Source: Sulfurovum sp.
Lineage (GTDB): Bacteria; Campylobacterota; Campylobacteria; Campylobacterales; Sulfurovaceae
Reading direction: 5' to 3'
Assembly (NCBI GenBank): GCA_026990595.1
Contig: JALXCZ010000052.1
Coordinates: 30,738-94,737, forward strand
DNA length: 64,000 nt
The notes under the pieces were generated by a model that saw nothing but the letters and a program-made list of their open reading frames with translations, was not told the DNA's origin and did no database searches. Within the stretch, counting starts at the first letter, position 1, and every line of letters starts with the position of its first letter. Position numbers and translations under genes: made by a program. Shown piece by piece: positions 8,835 to 18,095 of the stretch.

Positions 8835-10067
8835 TTAAAACTCGTATGATAACCCTATGGTTGTTAAGAATGCTCCACCCTCTTCAAAATTACCACCATT
8901 GGCTATAACTTGATTTTCTGCCACACCTCTTGTAATGCTGCGTGCTTCCTTGCTGTCATACAGGAATGCTGCACCCCAGGATAGATTCTCTGTCTGCTGA
9001 TAACGGAATCCCATGGAAAATATCTTTGCATCGCTGTCAGGAAGTTCAAATCCTATTGTTCTTTCCGGCACCGGTGTCTCATCAAGTGCAAATCCCATCA
9101 TCATAGTCAACTTATTATCCATTTTTATGGTTGCACCAAGTCTGAAAGTATTGGTGTCTTTCCAACTTCTATCCAACGGTGCATTAAAAGCACTATCCAA
9201 GATCGGATTCAGTATTGGACGGTCATAATTGAAATCCAACGCTTTATAGCTTGACCAGTAGGTTCTTTCATAATTGAATTCCAAAGTAAATTTATCCTGC
9301 CATGTTTTACTGATCGCAATATTGAGTGCTGCAGGGATCGGAATAGTCACATTTGCCTTATACTGTTGCCCTACTCCGCCAAAATAAAGATTTGCCTGCC
9401 CCTCTTCTTTCAGATCAACATTTGACCTGTAGGTTACGGCAACATTGATGTCGGAAGCAGGCTTATAGAGTAACGCTACATTGTATCCGAATTCAAAGGT
9501 ATCCCCTTCCATCTCTCTTTTTATCGGTGCTCCGGCATCTGCTCCATCACTGTTGACTACACCTTCACTATAGATAAAACGTAATCCTGCACCTACTGAA
9601 AACTGATCATTCACTTTATAGGAAACAACAGGATTGAGTTCAAGATTTTTTAACGTAAACTCCTCTGCAAAAAGTTTTTGAAATGCACTGTCCCATTTCT
9701 TGGTAAGTCCTGCAGGAGCAACCAAACTCATACCCCACCTGAAATCTCCTATAGGGTTTGCCACATAATGCAAATTGGGAATAGCAATATTCTCAACATT
9801 GGATGCCCCGGAGTAAGGAGTGATCAGATTATATTTATTGGAAAAAAGGTGTGCTAACGTAATCCCACCTTCAATATACTGTTTATCTTCCATAAATGCC
9901 ATGGCTGCCGGATTATAATACGCTGTATCTGCACCGGATGTATGTGCTACATAAGCAGCACCCAAAGCCATGCCATTAAGTGACTGCTCAGGGATCTTGT
10001 ATGCTCCCGCCATTAACAAACTGCTTGCGGCAACACTTAATAACGTTATATTTACTATTTTTTTCAT
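8835..10067 (-). CDS. FadL-type outer-membrane hydrophobic-compound transporter
   Basis: 410 residues with a signal peptide (about 1-20, ending LLMAGA). The mature N-terminus has the FadL hallmarks AYKIPEQSLNG and YYNPAAM, which in FadL form the plug/hatch, followed by alternating beta strands and a terminal aromatic residue (SYEF) as expected of outer-membrane barrels. It should bring long-chain fatty acids or other hydrophobic molecules across the outer membrane. It is directly followed by an acyl-CoA synthetase and preceded by a lipase-like lipoprotein, all on the minus strand within about 10 bases of each other. Confidence 0.9.
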   Translation of the reverse strand: MKKIVNITLLSVAASSLLMAGAYKIPEQSLNGMALGAAYVAHTSGADTAYYNPAAMAFMEDKQYIEGGITLAHLFSNKYNLITPYSGASNVENIAIPNLHYVANPIGDFRWGMSLVAPAGLTKKWDSAFQKLFAEEFTLKNLELNPVVSYKVNDQFSVGAGLRFIYSEGVVNSDGADAGAPIKREMEGDTFEFGYNVALLYKPASDINVAVTYRSNVDLKEEGQANLYFGGVGQQYKANVTIPIPAALNIAISKTWQDKFTLEFNYERTYWSSYKALDFNYDRPILNPILDSAFNAPLDRSWKDTNTFRLGATIKMDNKLTMMMGFALDETPVPERTIGFELPDSDAKIFSMGFRYQQTENLSWGAAFLYDSKEARSITRGVAENQVIANGGNFEEGGAFLTTIGLSYEF

Positions 10068-10077
10068 GACCTTCCTC

Positions 10078-11340
10078 CTAATATCCGATCGTTGCTTTTC
10101 TTACATCTGAAAAGATGTGACTTGCCAAACCATATCCCAGCTGACCACAGGCAGCATGTCCTATCTGTGCCCCTGTCATACCCAAGGTATCTTCTATAGG
10201 CAACAAAGCAACATCTTTGGCGCCAAGGTGCTTCATCGTCCCTTCTGTTATTTGTGAAATACCATAAGGGATCACATCATCACTTTTACAATGTAACAAC
10301 CTTACTGTAGTTTGCGGTGCCCAGGCATGCACACTGTTCTGCACCACAGCTTCTCTGAACCAATTATGAGGATTTTGGAAAAAATCCCCTACAAATTGAG
10401 GATTGAAGAGACCATCTGCTCCTGTTGTTTTATTTGTAAGTTCCGGGTCGATCAGCGTACGATCAATGGAACCGTTAAACAGTGTCGGCAATTTGGAAGC
10501 ATAGGGTTCATTGATGATAGAAGAGAGTGCTTTATCATACGCTTTTGCATAGGCATACCCTACATCTGCCATAAATGAAGGTACACTTAATGCTGGTTGA
10601 CTCAATACGCCAAAAGCCGTGCTGTTTAAATCATACGGACCAGCCATCGGTGCAGCCATAGTCACAGGCAATTCAGCCAAAAGCCCCTCCTGCTCTATCT
10701 TTTGTAAAGTAGCCATTGCTGCATAACCACCTTCACTATATCCCGTAATAAACAGCTGCCCGTTTAAATGAATATCATTTTCCAGAGCAAAATCTTTAGC
10801 TGCTCTAATAAAATCCACTGTAGCATTTGCCAAAGATTTTTTCAACACAAAAGGATGGTAGTGTGCATTAGAATCACCGAATCCGATATAATCCGGCTGA
10901 AGTGTTACAAAACCTGCCATAGAAGTCAATATAATAGAAGCACCTGCGGGCATATTGGTCAATTGTGGTAACACTGTAGGTGCATCATTGTTTGCAAAAA
11001 TCGTTCCATGATCATCACTCACCATAGAGTAGCCTTTTGCTGCTACCAATGCTTCAGGCAACCCTTTTGGTACAACCATATAACCCGATGCCTCTACTTC
11101 ATTACCCTCTTCATCTGTTGTAGTATACGCTATCTTGTACGCTTTTTGTCCATAGATCGTTGTATTTTCATCTACTCCCGGTACTTTCGCATCCAAAAGT
11201 GATTTCTTGATACTTGCACCATCCAGATCAACAACGATCTTTCCACCAACGACGGTGTCATTGGTTGGCTGATGCAGATCTCCACATCCAATTATAAAAA
11301 ATACTGAAAGTCCTACAATACCATTTAACAATTTTCCCAT
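10078..11340 (-). CDS. Lipase-like alpha/beta-hydrolase lipoprotein
   Basis: I place the start at the second Met (MGKLLNGIVGLSVFF), since this gives a proper lipoprotein signal with lipobox IIGC (Cys about 19). The mature protein is an alpha/beta hydrolase: nucleophile elbow TGYSEGGYAAM (Ser about 210), a later Asp in CKSDDVIPY and a His in IGHAACG, which together look like a catalytic triad. The layout resembles the secreted lipase (LIP, PF03583) family. As first gene of the lipase-fadL-acyl-CoA-synthetase run it probably frees fatty acids at the cell surface. Substrate specificity is inferred, not shown. Confidence 0.82.
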   Translation of the reverse strand: MGKLLNGIVGLSVFFIIGCGDLHQPTNDTVVGGKIVVDLDGASIKKSLLDAKVPGVDENTTIYGQKAYKIAYTTTDEEGNEVEASGYMVVPKGLPEALVAAKGYSMVSDDHGTIFANNDAPTVLPQLTNMPAGASIILTSMAGFVTLQPDYIGFGDSNAHYHPFVLKKSLANATVDFIRAAKDFALENDIHLNGQLFITGYSEGGYAAMATLQKIEQEGLLAELPVTMAAPMAGPYDLNSTAFGVLSQPALSVPSFMADVGYAYAKAYDKALSSIINEPYASKLPTLFNGSIDRTLIDPELTNKTTGADGLFNPQFVGDFFQNPHNWFREAVVQNSVHAWAPQTTVRLLHCKSDDVIPYGISQITEGTMKHLGAKDVALLPIEDTLGMTGAQIGHAACGQLGYGLASHIFSDVRKATIGY

Positions 11341-11364
11341 ACTTACTTCCTCCATATATAAGTT

Positions 11365-12255
11365 TTACACTTTAATCAATGCATACAATGCTTTGATCTC
11401 CTCTGCCCAGATCGACTCGTCAATTGTTTCCAAGACAAGGGGTATATCATCCATACGCGAGTCATTCATAATGAATCTGAAAGCATCCCAGCCTATTTCC
11501 CCCTGACCTAAAGAGGCATGCCTGTCAACCCTTGAGCCAAGTTTCGGCTTGGAATCATTAATGTGCATCCCCATAAGAAATTCTCTACCTACGATACGAT
11601 CAAAACTTTCCCACGTTTTATCATATGCTTCTTTGGTGCGTATATCATATCCGGCAGTGAACATATGACAGGTATCAATGCAGACACCTACACGACTTTT
11701 ATCTTCTATTCTATCAATAATATATGCAAGATGTTCAAACTTGTATCCCAAGTTTGAACCTTGTCCCGCTGTATTTTCAATAACCAGGTTCACATTGGAA
11801 TTTTCCGTTGATGCAATAGCAAGATTCATGGATTCTGCAATCACATCAAGACAGTGCAATTCTGCTTCCATCAGTTGATCTGCATAGTCAGGATCCTTTT
11901 TTGAGATCTTTACAAGATGAGAGCCGGGATGAAAATTGAGTTTTTCAAGCCCCAGCTGTTCGCACCGACTTAACTCATCTATAAATGCTTCTCTGGACTT
12001 TTCAAGCTTTTCTATTTCAGGATGTCCAAGATTGATGAGATATGAGTCATGAGGAAGGACGTGTTTTGGTTGAATACCGCTCTTTTCGAGGTTGGCTTTG
12101 AACGCATCAATGGTTTTTTGCTCTAAAGGTTTAGCAACCCACTGTCTTTGATTTTTAGTAAAAAAAGCAAAAGCCTTTGCTCCTATGGCCATAGCATTAA
12201 GTGGCGCATTGTCTACACCACCGCTTGCACTGACATGTGCTCCTACAAACTTCAT
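11365..12255 (-). CDS. nfo: Endonuclease IV (AP endonuclease)
   Basis: 296 residues, slightly longer than the usual about 280. It cuts at abasic sites in base-excision repair and uses three metals. Family motifs: [14 protein letters not shown] at the start, [46 protein letters not shown] and LVLETID; the metal-binding His, Glu and Asp residues of these are all present. It lies 7 bases downstream of a small lipoprotein gene and 24 bases upstream of the lipase gene; the mixture of functions suggests simple packing rather than a functional operon. Confidence 0.95.
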   Translation of the reverse strand: MKFVGAHVSASGGVDNAPLNAMAIGAKAFAFFTKNQRQWVAKPLEQKTIDAFKANLEKSGIQPKHVLPHDSYLINLGHPEIEKLEKSREAFIDELSRCEQLGLEKLNFHPGSHLVKISKKDPDYADQLMEAELHCLDVIAESMNLAIASTENSNVNLVIENTAGQGSNLGYKFEHLAYIIDRIEDKSRVGVCIDTCHMFTAGYDIRTKEAYDKTWESFDRIVGREFLMGMHINDSKPKLGSRVDRHASLGQGEIGWDAFRFIMNDSRMDDIPLVLETIDESIWAEEIKALYALIKV

Positions 12256-12262
12256 ATTTCCC

Positions 12263-12748
12263 TCATTGCTTCTTGATTTTTATAAGTATTGTATTGATTG
12301 TATCACGAAAAACAGTCTCACCCTTTAAAACAGTATAATGTATGTTATATTTGCCTGCTTTTGCAATCGTTTGTGTAAAGCCGTTACGATTTTTTTGCAA
12401 ATTTTTACTGCCAAAGAGAGGTTTCCCTCTAAAAATAGCATCCAATATCCCTGCAGGATATGCACTGCTTAATACTTTTTGGTTAAAACGTTCTTTACTC
12501 ATACATTCCAAAAGGCTCATACAGACACTGTTTTGTGAAATACTTAATGACATAACAGCTTGTCCATTTCCATAGATCTCTACTTTGACTTTATCCTGAT
12601 TCTCATACACAAATCCCATATCTGCATACCTGAATGTAGGGGTTTTAAAGACGATCAGAGCAGCATCTTGTTTAAGGTAAGGTTGGTTTGAGCATGCCTG
12701 CAAAAAGAGTAAAAAGGGGATTACTAAAATAAAAATTCTCTTATTCAC
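12263..12748 (-). CDS. Small lipoprotein, unknown function
   Basis: 161 residues. Signal peptide [15 protein letters not shown] followed by lipobox LQAC (Cys about 19) predicts a lipid anchor. Two more cysteines (CMSLLEC) sit mid-protein and could pair. A similar short lipoprotein with the sequence type [18 protein letters not shown] is, as far as I remember, conserved in Campylobacterota without assigned function; I cannot verify this here. It is 7 bases upstream of nfo. Confidence 0.72.
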   Translation of the reverse strand: MNKRIFILVIPFLLFLQACSNQPYLKQDAALIVFKTPTFRYADMGFVYENQDKVKVEIYGNGQAVMSLSISQNSVCMSLLECMSKERFNQKVLSSAYPAGILDAIFRGKPLFGSKNLQKNRNGFTQTIAKAGKYNIHYTVLKGETVFRDTINTILIKIKKQ

Positions 12749-12839
12749 AAAAAAATCCTTGACAAAATTTTTTAATTATACCCAACTTAAGAGTTATTTA
12801 AGCACCCAATATATATAATTCCGTCCACAAGTTGTGAAT

Positions 12840-12914
12840 GGCCCCATCGTCTAACGGTTAGGATCCATGGTTTTCATCCATGTTATAGGAGTTCGAGTCT
12901 CCTTGGGGTCACCA
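12840..12914 (+). tRNA. tRNA-Glu (UUC), copy 1
   Basis: 75 nt. The acceptor stem GGCCCCA pairs with TGGGGTC (one G-U), D arm CGTCTAACGGTTAGGA, anticodon arm CATGG-TTTTCAT-CCATG with anticodon TTC, T arm with GTTCGAGTC, and an encoded ACCA end. It is identical to the second copy 31 bases downstream. Confidence 0.95.
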
Positions 12915-12945
12915 TTTATATCTTGTAAACTTTTAAAATTTTGTT

Positions 12946-13020
12946 GGCCCCATCGTCTAACGGTTAGGATCCATGGTTTTCATCCATGTTATAGGAGTTC
13001 GAGTCTCCTTGGGGTCACCA
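12946..13020 (+). tRNA. tRNA-Glu (UUC), copy 2
   Basis: 75 nt, base-for-base identical to the copy at 12840, including the encoded CCA. The two copies are separated by a 31-base unrelated spacer, which indicates a tandem duplication kept identical by gene conversion or recent origin. Confidence 0.95.
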
Positions 13021-13196
13021 ACTTTCAAAAAAAATCCCATTTTTACCATAAATATTTCTTTTAGCATTATAATAAAAACTAAAAATTTAATAGAGTGTGT
13101 GTTTAGCGGTATCTAGATTTTGCGTGATTTGAATGAAATGTGCATGTAGTACATTGAACGAAAACGTGTGTAAGATAGATGCAAATTCATTAAATT

Positions 13197-13272
13197 TGGT
13201 GGAGCATAACGGGATCGAACCGATGACCTCTTCGCTGCCAGCGAAGCGCTCTCCCAGCTGAGCTAATGCCCC
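13197..13272 (-). tRNA. tRNA-Ala (GGC)
   Basis: 76 nt on the minus strand. GGGGCAT pairs with ATGCTCC in the acceptor stem, the D arm is TAGCTCAGCTGGGAGAGC, the anticodon stem CTTCG/CGAAG closes loop CTGGCAG with anticodon GGC, the T arm contains GGTTCGATCC, and ACCA is encoded. Confidence 0.95.
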
Positions 13273-13324
13273 AAGTAAAGTAGAAAAAGATTCTAACATA
13301 AGGTAAGTTAAACTTACCTCATAT

Positions 13325-13603
13325 TTATGAACGTTCTGTCACCTCAAGTAAATGGTAACCAAACTGGGTTTTCACGGGACCATGAACCACACCTACCTCA
13401 TCATTAAATACCACTTTGTCAAACTCCGGTACCATTTGACCTTGTCCGAATGTACCAAGCTCTCCACCTTTTACACCGGATGGACAGGTAGAGTGATCAC
13501 GTGCTGCTTCTTCAAAAGAGACTTCTCCTGCATTGATCTTCTCTTTAAGTTCTTTACAGAACGCTTCATCACTTACTAAAATATGTCTTGCACTTGCTGT
13601 CAT
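13325..13603 (-). CDS. Parvulin-type peptidyl-prolyl isomerase (PpiC-like)
   Basis: 92 residues, a stand-alone rotamase domain as in E. coli PpiC. Motifs: ARHILVSDEAFC at the start, FEEAARDHSTCPSG, GGELGTFGQGQMVPEFDKVVF and HGPVKTQFGYHLLEV at the end, covering the whole fold. No signal peptide, so it is cytoplasmic; it speeds cis-trans isomerisation of prolyl bonds. It stands alone between tRNA-Ala and the thiolase gene. Confidence 0.92.
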   Translation of the reverse strand: MTASARHILVSDEAFCKELKEKINAGEVSFEEAARDHSTCPSGVKGGELGTFGQGQMVPEFDKVVFNDEVGVVHGPVKTQFGYHLLEVTERS

Positions 13604-13650
13604 AGTTATACCTTTGTTTAAATTTTTTCTTCGACCACTTCCACATACCT

Positions 13651-13700
13651 CAACAATCGAAGCTCAGGGAACGAAATTCCGATGGCTGAGCCTGTCAAAG
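13651..13700 (-). repeat. REP-like palindrome at the stop of the thiolase gene
   Basis: Read on the minus strand, the stop codon of the upstream gene lies in GTAG and is followed by GCTTTGACAGGCTCAG, a loop, then CTGAGCTTCG. The GCTCAG/CTGAGC arms pair. This layout (TTGACAGGCTCAG...CTGAGCTTCG) is like REP-type intergenic repeats common in many bacteria. It is the only copy of this sequence in the window, so membership in a repeat family is inferred. It may serve as a transcription stop. Confidence 0.5.
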
Positions 13701-13701
13701 C

Positions 13702-14703
13702 CTACTTTGCATTAAAAAAGTAGGCTTGTGCCTCTTTTTTCTCTTTAAATGGAGAGACCGTTACGCTCTCATCACCAACCTCAACATCATAACAATCTTG
13801 GGCTGAACTTTTCGCATAGGTGATGGCCAATTTTGCTGCAAGCTCTCTGTCTGCCAGGCTTGCATCGGCACTCAAAAGTGAAAAAGGTCCGGCTACAGGA
13901 AGTGTGATCGCTATATACTTATCACTTTCAATAGCCTGCAGACCTTCGTTGTCCTCTTTGTTGCGCCCTACTGCGAGTTTGGCTCCTTCAGGCAGTCTGA
14001 AGTGTCGACCAAACTTCAACAGTTCAATATCTTCTACTTCAAATGTATCAAAAGAGATAAACTCTTTGATACGCTCCGCGTAATGTGATTCTGTCAATAG
14101 ACAACCACCCCCCGGAGACTCATAATCTTCCCAACCGTACGCTTGAGCCAATGCCAACTGTCTTTCACGGCTTCGTCCGGAAATGTCAAGTAATTTCTCT
14201 CTGTCAACCCAGCCTTCAAGCTCCGGAGTTGTCTCTTCCATCAGTTTGGCAGACATAGGACGCAAGATAAGTTTGTCTTCTTTGTCATTGGCTAGTTTAC
14301 TCACCTGCTTCATCGCATCATGCCTTTGACTCATAGGGCGTTGCCCTATCACTTCACCTGTGACTAAAAATGAAGCACCCAGTTCATCCATCATTTTTTT
14401 TGCGATCTTGAACATATAGCCGTGACAATCAATGCAGGGATTAAAATTTTTTCCATACCCATACACAGGATCAAAGAGAATATTTTGAATATATTCATCC
14501 CGTACATCTACGATCTTAAACTCGGCACCTGCCAACTTGGCACGCTCTTGCATGATCTTGCTGACATCTTTGGTTCCGGAGAATCCTATCTTGATATGCA
14601 AAGCGATCACTTCAATCCCCTGGTCAGCCATCAGTTTGATGGCGATCATACTGTCAAGCCCTCCGCTAAAGAGTGCAATTGCACGTCTTTTATTCTGTTT
14701 CAT
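13702..14703 (-). CDS. ThiI-like PP-loop tRNA thiolase with C-terminal NFACT-R-like domain
   Basis: 333 residues. The N-terminal PP-loop ATPase has ALFSGGLDSMIAIK; later come the cysteine pair PCIDCHGYM and the ThiI-type VTGEVIGQRPMSQ. These fit an enzyme that adenylates a tRNA base and inserts sulfur (4-thiouridine synthesis). The N-terminal THUMP domain of classic ThiI is missing. The C-terminal about 100 residues, with LLKFGRHFRLPEGAKLAVGRN, resemble the NFACT-R RNA-binding domain that is known from fusions with ThiI-like enzymes; it may replace THUMP. The gene begins inside the 3' end of dnaG (14-base overlap). The exact modified base is uncertain. Confidence 0.82.
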   Translation of the reverse strand: MKQNKRRAIALFSGGLDSMIAIKLMADQGIEVIALHIKIGFSGTKDVSKIMQERAKLAGAEFKIVDVRDEYIQNILFDPVYGYGKNFNPCIDCHGYMFKIAKKMMDELGASFLVTGEVIGQRPMSQRHDAMKQVSKLANDKEDKLILRPMSAKLMEETTPELEGWVDREKLLDISGRSRERQLALAQAYGWEDYESPGGGCLLTESHYAERIKEFISFDTFEVEDIELLKFGRHFRLPEGAKLAVGRNKEDNEGLQAIESDKYIAITLPVAGPFSLLSADASLADRELAAKLAITYAKSSAQDCYDVEVGDESVTVSPFKEKKEAQAYFFNAK

Positions 14704-16339
14704 AGGTTACCAACTCTCCTCTTTCTAATCTTGGAATAATATCTGTTCTTAACTTGCGTATAAGAAACATCTTTTTGTCGGAGGACAAAGAGGTGTCTCG
14801 GGGAAGAATCTTTAATTTTTGTTTATAATGTCGAATCAATATTTTTCTTAATGCATACAGCAATTTCTCCTCGTCCAATGTATGTATCTCTTCATTGATC
14901 TGCACTCCCATAAGCAGTGGATGATCCATCTCAGCTTTCAAAAGAAGATCAAAATACTCCCTGTAGGCTCCAAAAATACCAATATCAACAGTATCCAATA
15001 CCGTATCAACAAGATTTGGACTCTCTATCAGTGTTTTAATAATACCCAACAGTTCCGTATCATCTTTTTTTTGTGAAAAATTCTCTTTTGCTCTGCTAAA
15101 ATCTGTCTGTTTCCCGAACAGTGCCGGAGCCACACCGAGCAGTGTAGCTGCCATAGGAATATAGGAGTCTTTAATAATCTGGCTTAAGCTTTCTAAAAAC
15201 TGTTTTGCTGCTCCAAATGCTGCCTCTTTTGCTCTGGGGTCATTCAGGTCATAGGCATAGATCGTTTTTTCTAATACAAATGGGATGAGCGGTTTAGCTT
15301 CACGTAGCAGTTTTGCCACTGCTTCACTCTGTCCTTTTGCTATAAGATCTGCAGGATCCTGTCCGTCAGGAAAAAGTACAACCCCTCCGTCAAAATTCGC
15401 TGTTGAGAGCATTTGTGCCGCCTTGAGTGCCGCAGCCACACCTGCCTTGTCTCCATCATACGCCAAAATGATCTTCGGATCGCCCTTTCTTAGCAATGGC
15501 AGATGCTCTGAGGTCAGTGCTGTTCCCATACTTGCCACTGCTTCGGTAAATCCTGCCTGATGGAACATGACTACGTCCAAATACCCCTCACAAACGATCA
15601 GCTTTCTATTTTTATAAATACTCTCTTTGGCAAGATCATACCCGTAAAGCAAACGGGATTTGTTAAACAGTTTAGTTTGTGGTGAGTTTATATATTTGGC
15701 AGGGTGGTTGGTGATCGTGCGCCCTCCAAACCCAACAGCTGCCCCACTGGTCGAGTAGATAGGAAAAGTGATACGCTCTACCAAACGTGCATAGTACCTG
15801 CCTCCTTCACCCTGTGCAAGCACACCTGCTTCCACTGCTTTAGGCAGAGGTAATAGTGTAGCATTCAGGAAATTCATTACTGAATTGCCATCAGGTACAT
15901 ACCCTATACCAAATCTCTGTATGGAACTCTGGGCGATGCCTCTATCCAAAAGGTACTGTTTGGCTGTAGTATTATTCTCCAGATTTTTCACATACCAGGT
16001 CTGTATGGACTCCAGTACACGTTTGGCATCAGAGTAGTCACTGCTTCCTTTGGTATAGCTCAAAGAGAAGTTGAACATACTTGCCAGTTTTTCTATGGCT
16101 TCGGGGTAGGTGAGTTTCTCCATTTCCATCACGAACTTGATGCTGTCTCCCCCGACACCACAGCCAAAACAGTGGTATATCTGTTTGGAGGGGCTGACTA
16201 CAAAACTTGGGGTTTTTTCTCCATGAAAAGGGCAGTTCGCTTTGTAATTGGCACCGGCTTTTCGAAGCTCTACAAAGTTACCTATCACATCAACAATATC
16301 AATACTGTTTTTCAAAGATTCGATGGAGGCGTTATCAAT
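14690..16339 (-). CDS. dnaG: DNA primase
   Basis: Primase makes RNA primers at the replication fork. I prefer the Met at 16339 (MIDNASIESLKN) over the track start, because DnaG proteins begin just before this segment. The zinc finger CPFHGEKTPSFVV...YHCFGCGVGGD is near residue 40; the RNA polymerase core includes GRTI and KYINSPQT; the TOPRIM domain has VCEGYLDVVMFHQAGF and ILAYDGDKAG. The C-terminal helicase-binding part (from about 400) is divergent and short, as in other Campylobacterota. About 549 residues. Confidence 0.96.
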   Translation of the reverse strand: MDNASIESLKNSIDIVDVIGNFVELRKAGANYKANCPFHGEKTPSFVVSPSKQIYHCFGCGVGGDSIKFVMEMEKLTYPEAIEKLASMFNFSLSYTKGSSDYSDAKRVLESIQTWYVKNLENNTTAKQYLLDRGIAQSSIQRFGIGYVPDGNSVMNFLNATLLPLPKAVEAGVLAQGEGGRYYARLVERITFPIYSTSGAAVGFGGRTITNHPAKYINSPQTKLFNKSRLLYGYDLAKESIYKNRKLIVCEGYLDVVMFHQAGFTEAVASMGTALTSEHLPLLRKGDPKIILAYDGDKAGVAAALKAAQMLSTANFDGGVVLFPDGQDPADLIAKGQSEAVAKLLREAKPLIPFVLEKTIYAYDLNDPRAKEAAFGAAKQFLESLSQIIKDSYIPMAATLLGVAPALFGKQTDFSRAKENFSQKKDDTELLGIIKTLIESPNLVDTVLDTVDIGIFGAYREYFDLLLKAEMDHPLLMGVQINEEIHTLDEEKLLYALRKILIRHYKQKLKILPRDTSLSSDKKMFLIRKLRTDIIPRLERGELVTYETE

Positions 16340-16482
16340 CATTCTGTGTACTTTCTCCAATGGCTCCATCTCTCGTTAAAGACATAGCTTTAATGAGAGG
16401 AATTAAAGTAGAGTTTTGTTTTACTTTAAGGAGAGCAAATATATATGCGTTATCTATCATAGAAGAATTATATCTAATTTGA

Positions 16483-16488
16483 TATAAT
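16483..16488 (+). promoter_or_regulatory. Probable -10 box upstream of the TPR protein gene
   Basis: TATAAT in the context TTTGATATAATCTAAGC lies about 75 bases before the start at 16565. No good -35 box is present, which is usual for sigma-70 promoters in Campylobacterota. Confidence 0.5.
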
Positions 16489-16564
16489 CTAAGCATCTAT
16501 TTCTTAAGATATATTCAGGGAACAAAAAATATCGGTTGCCAAGTCTGCCGAAGCAAGGACAATT

Positions 16565-17608
16565 TTGGAAAATATTCTACCTTCCTACAGTGATCCGCTT
16601 TTCAGTATTCTGCTCATTGTTGTGATCGCACTGATCATTGCACTGGTCTCTTACGGCTGGGGTATGTATAAACAACAAAAAGAAGAGGGGAAACTTTTAA
16701 AATTTTTAGAAAAATTTGACTCTGCAGAATGTACTTTGGACACAGATGATATGCCTTATGAACCACATATGTTCAAACCGCTGACCCTGCTTGCCAAAGC
16801 ATTTGAGAATTCAGGGGAATATCATAAAGCGATCAGTATCTATCTTTATCTCATTAAACATATTGACAATGATCGAGGAGAGCTGGAACTCATGGAACGT
16901 TTGGCAAATACCTATCTGCATGCCGGTTTTCTCGAACGTTCCCGTTCTTTGTATACCGAGATCCTGCGACGTATGCCCCGCAATGCGAAAGTACTGCATG
17001 AATTAGGCATAGTCTATGAGAATATGCACCGTTTTGACAAAGCGCATGAGATCATTGAGCCGCTTCAACTCCTGGGGGAGGAGACAAATGAATTGGAAAA
17101 TTTTCTTGCATTTTCAAAACTTAAAACAGATAAATCCCTCGCTATAGAAGAAAAAATAGAACAGCTAAAAGTACTTTTAGCCAAAGAGCCGAAACTCTAT
17201 AGAGAGGGGGTATCCATGATGTTAAAACTGGATACTTCGGAAGCATGGAAACTTATAGAAACAGAGCATATCCATGAGATACTTGACATCCTCTGGTTCT
17301 TACCCAATTCACAACTCGATTTAGATATAATCGCTCATGATAAAATACTCCGTACGCTCTATTATGCGAAAGGATATTTGAACACGCCACATACACAGAG
17401 TGGTCTGTTCACACTGGATATGTTAGCTGTTGCAAGACAAAGTGGTTTTGAAGAAGGTGACCTGCACTTCTCTTTTCTTTGTACACAATGCAAGCAGAGC
17501 TTTCCCGTGAGTTTCAAACGTTGCCCGAACTGTATGGCGATATACTCTGTAAAAGTTGAGGAAGAAATTGCAAGAACAAGCCCGAAAACAGATTACTCTC
17601 TACTCTGA
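16565..17608 (+). CDS. Membrane-anchored TPR protein with zinc ribbon, LapB/YciM-like
   Basis: 347 residues from a TTG start; an AAGGA Shine-Dalgarno sits just upstream and no ATG is available. A transmembrane helix at about 12-32 (LLIVVIALIIALVSYGW) is followed by TPR-like helical repeats and a C-terminal rubredoxin-like knuckle CTQCKQSFPV...CPNC. This architecture matches LapB (YciM), which in Proteobacteria tethers FtsH to LpxC to control lipopolysaccharide synthesis. The role here is inferred from architecture. Its end overlaps rnhA by 53 bases in another frame. Confidence 0.78.
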   Translation: MENILPSYSDPLFSILLIVVIALIIALVSYGWGMYKQQKEEGKLLKFLEKFDSAECTLDTDDMPYEPHMFKPLTLLAKAFENSGEYHKAISIYLYLIKHIDNDRGELELMERLANTYLHAGFLERSRSLYTEILRRMPRNAKVLHELGIVYENMHRFDKAHEIIEPLQLLGEETNELENFLAFSKLKTDKSLAIEEKIEQLKVLLAKEPKLYREGVSMMLKLDTSEAWKLIETEHIHEILDILWFLPNSQLDLDIIAHDKILRTLYYAKGYLNTPHTQSGLFTLDMLAVARQSGFEEGDLHFSFLCTQCKQSFPVSFKRCPNCMAIYSVKVEEEIARTSPKTDYSLL

Positions 17609-18011
17609 CGGTTCCAGCCTCGGCAACCCAGGACCTGGCGGATACGGGGGGATTTTAGAGTTCAAAGGTAAACGCAAAGAGTACTTTGGCGGAGATACAC
17701 ATACCACCAACAACCGCATGGAACTACAAGGCGTTATTGAGGGGCTAAAACTACTAAAAGAACCTTGTGATGTAGAAGTCATTTCAGACAGCTCATATGT
17801 AGTAAAAGCAATCAACGAATGGTTGGAAGGTTGGATACGAAAGAACTTTGCCAAAGTAAAAAACGTTGACCTCTGGAAAGCATATCTGGAGGCTGCTGCA
17901 CCACACAATGTACATGGTACCTGGGTACGTGGGCATAACGGACATCCGGAAAATGAACGTTGTGACGAACTTGCACGTAATGAAGCAGAACGTATCAAGG
18001 CAACTCTGTAG
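17556..18011 (+). CDS. rnhA: Ribonuclease HI
   Basis: 151 residues. Degrades the RNA strand of RNA-DNA hybrids. The four carboxylates are visible: Asp in LYSDGSSLGNPGPGGYG, Glu in NNRMELQGVI, Asp in ISDSSYVVKAI and Asp in ENERCDELA, plus the His of VRGHNGHPENE. The start at 17556 is TTG; another TTG lies 12 bases on and either is possible. It overlaps the TPR gene end. The stop codon TAG is part of a GTAG that leads directly into a hairpin repeat (see 18008). Confidence 0.95.
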   Translation: MRKKLQEQARKQITLYSDGSSLGNPGPGGYGGILEFKGKRKEYFGGDTHTTNNRMELQGVIEGLKLLKEPCDVEVISDSSYVVKAINEWLEGWIRKNFAKVKNVDLWKAYLEAAAPHNVHGTWVRGHNGHPENERCDELARNEAERIKATL

Positions 18012-18033
18012 AGGCAGACCTGTGTGTCTGTCC
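18008..18033 (+). repeat. REP-like element: GTAG plus hairpin, first of an inverted pair
   Basis: GTAG followed by AGGCAGAC, loop CTGTGT, GTCTGTCCT. The arms GGCAGAC/GTCTGTC(C) pair. The TAG of GTAG is the stop codon of rnhA. Together with the oppositely oriented element at 18048 it has the layout of a REPIN, although the two hairpins differ in sequence. Confidence 0.55.
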
Positions 18034-18047
18034 TTCAATGAAAAAAT

Positions 18048-18073
18048 GGGTAAACACAGGGGTTTACCCCTAC
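18048..18073 (-). repeat. REP-like element: GTAG plus hairpin, second of an inverted pair
   Basis: On the minus strand: GTAG, then GGGTAAAC, loop CCCTGT, GTTTACCC, a perfect 8-bp stem. It sits 14 bases after the element at 18008 and faces it. A decayed relative (AAACACAGGGGATAAACC) is present at about 53232-53250, which supports a repeat family. Confidence 0.55.
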
Positions 18074-18095
18074 AAACCAAATATAGGAGAACAAA

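Noticed and set aside
12840-13020. Repeat array or CRISPR-like pattern
   Set aside because: The two 75-base identical units are complete tRNA-Glu genes; there is no third unit.
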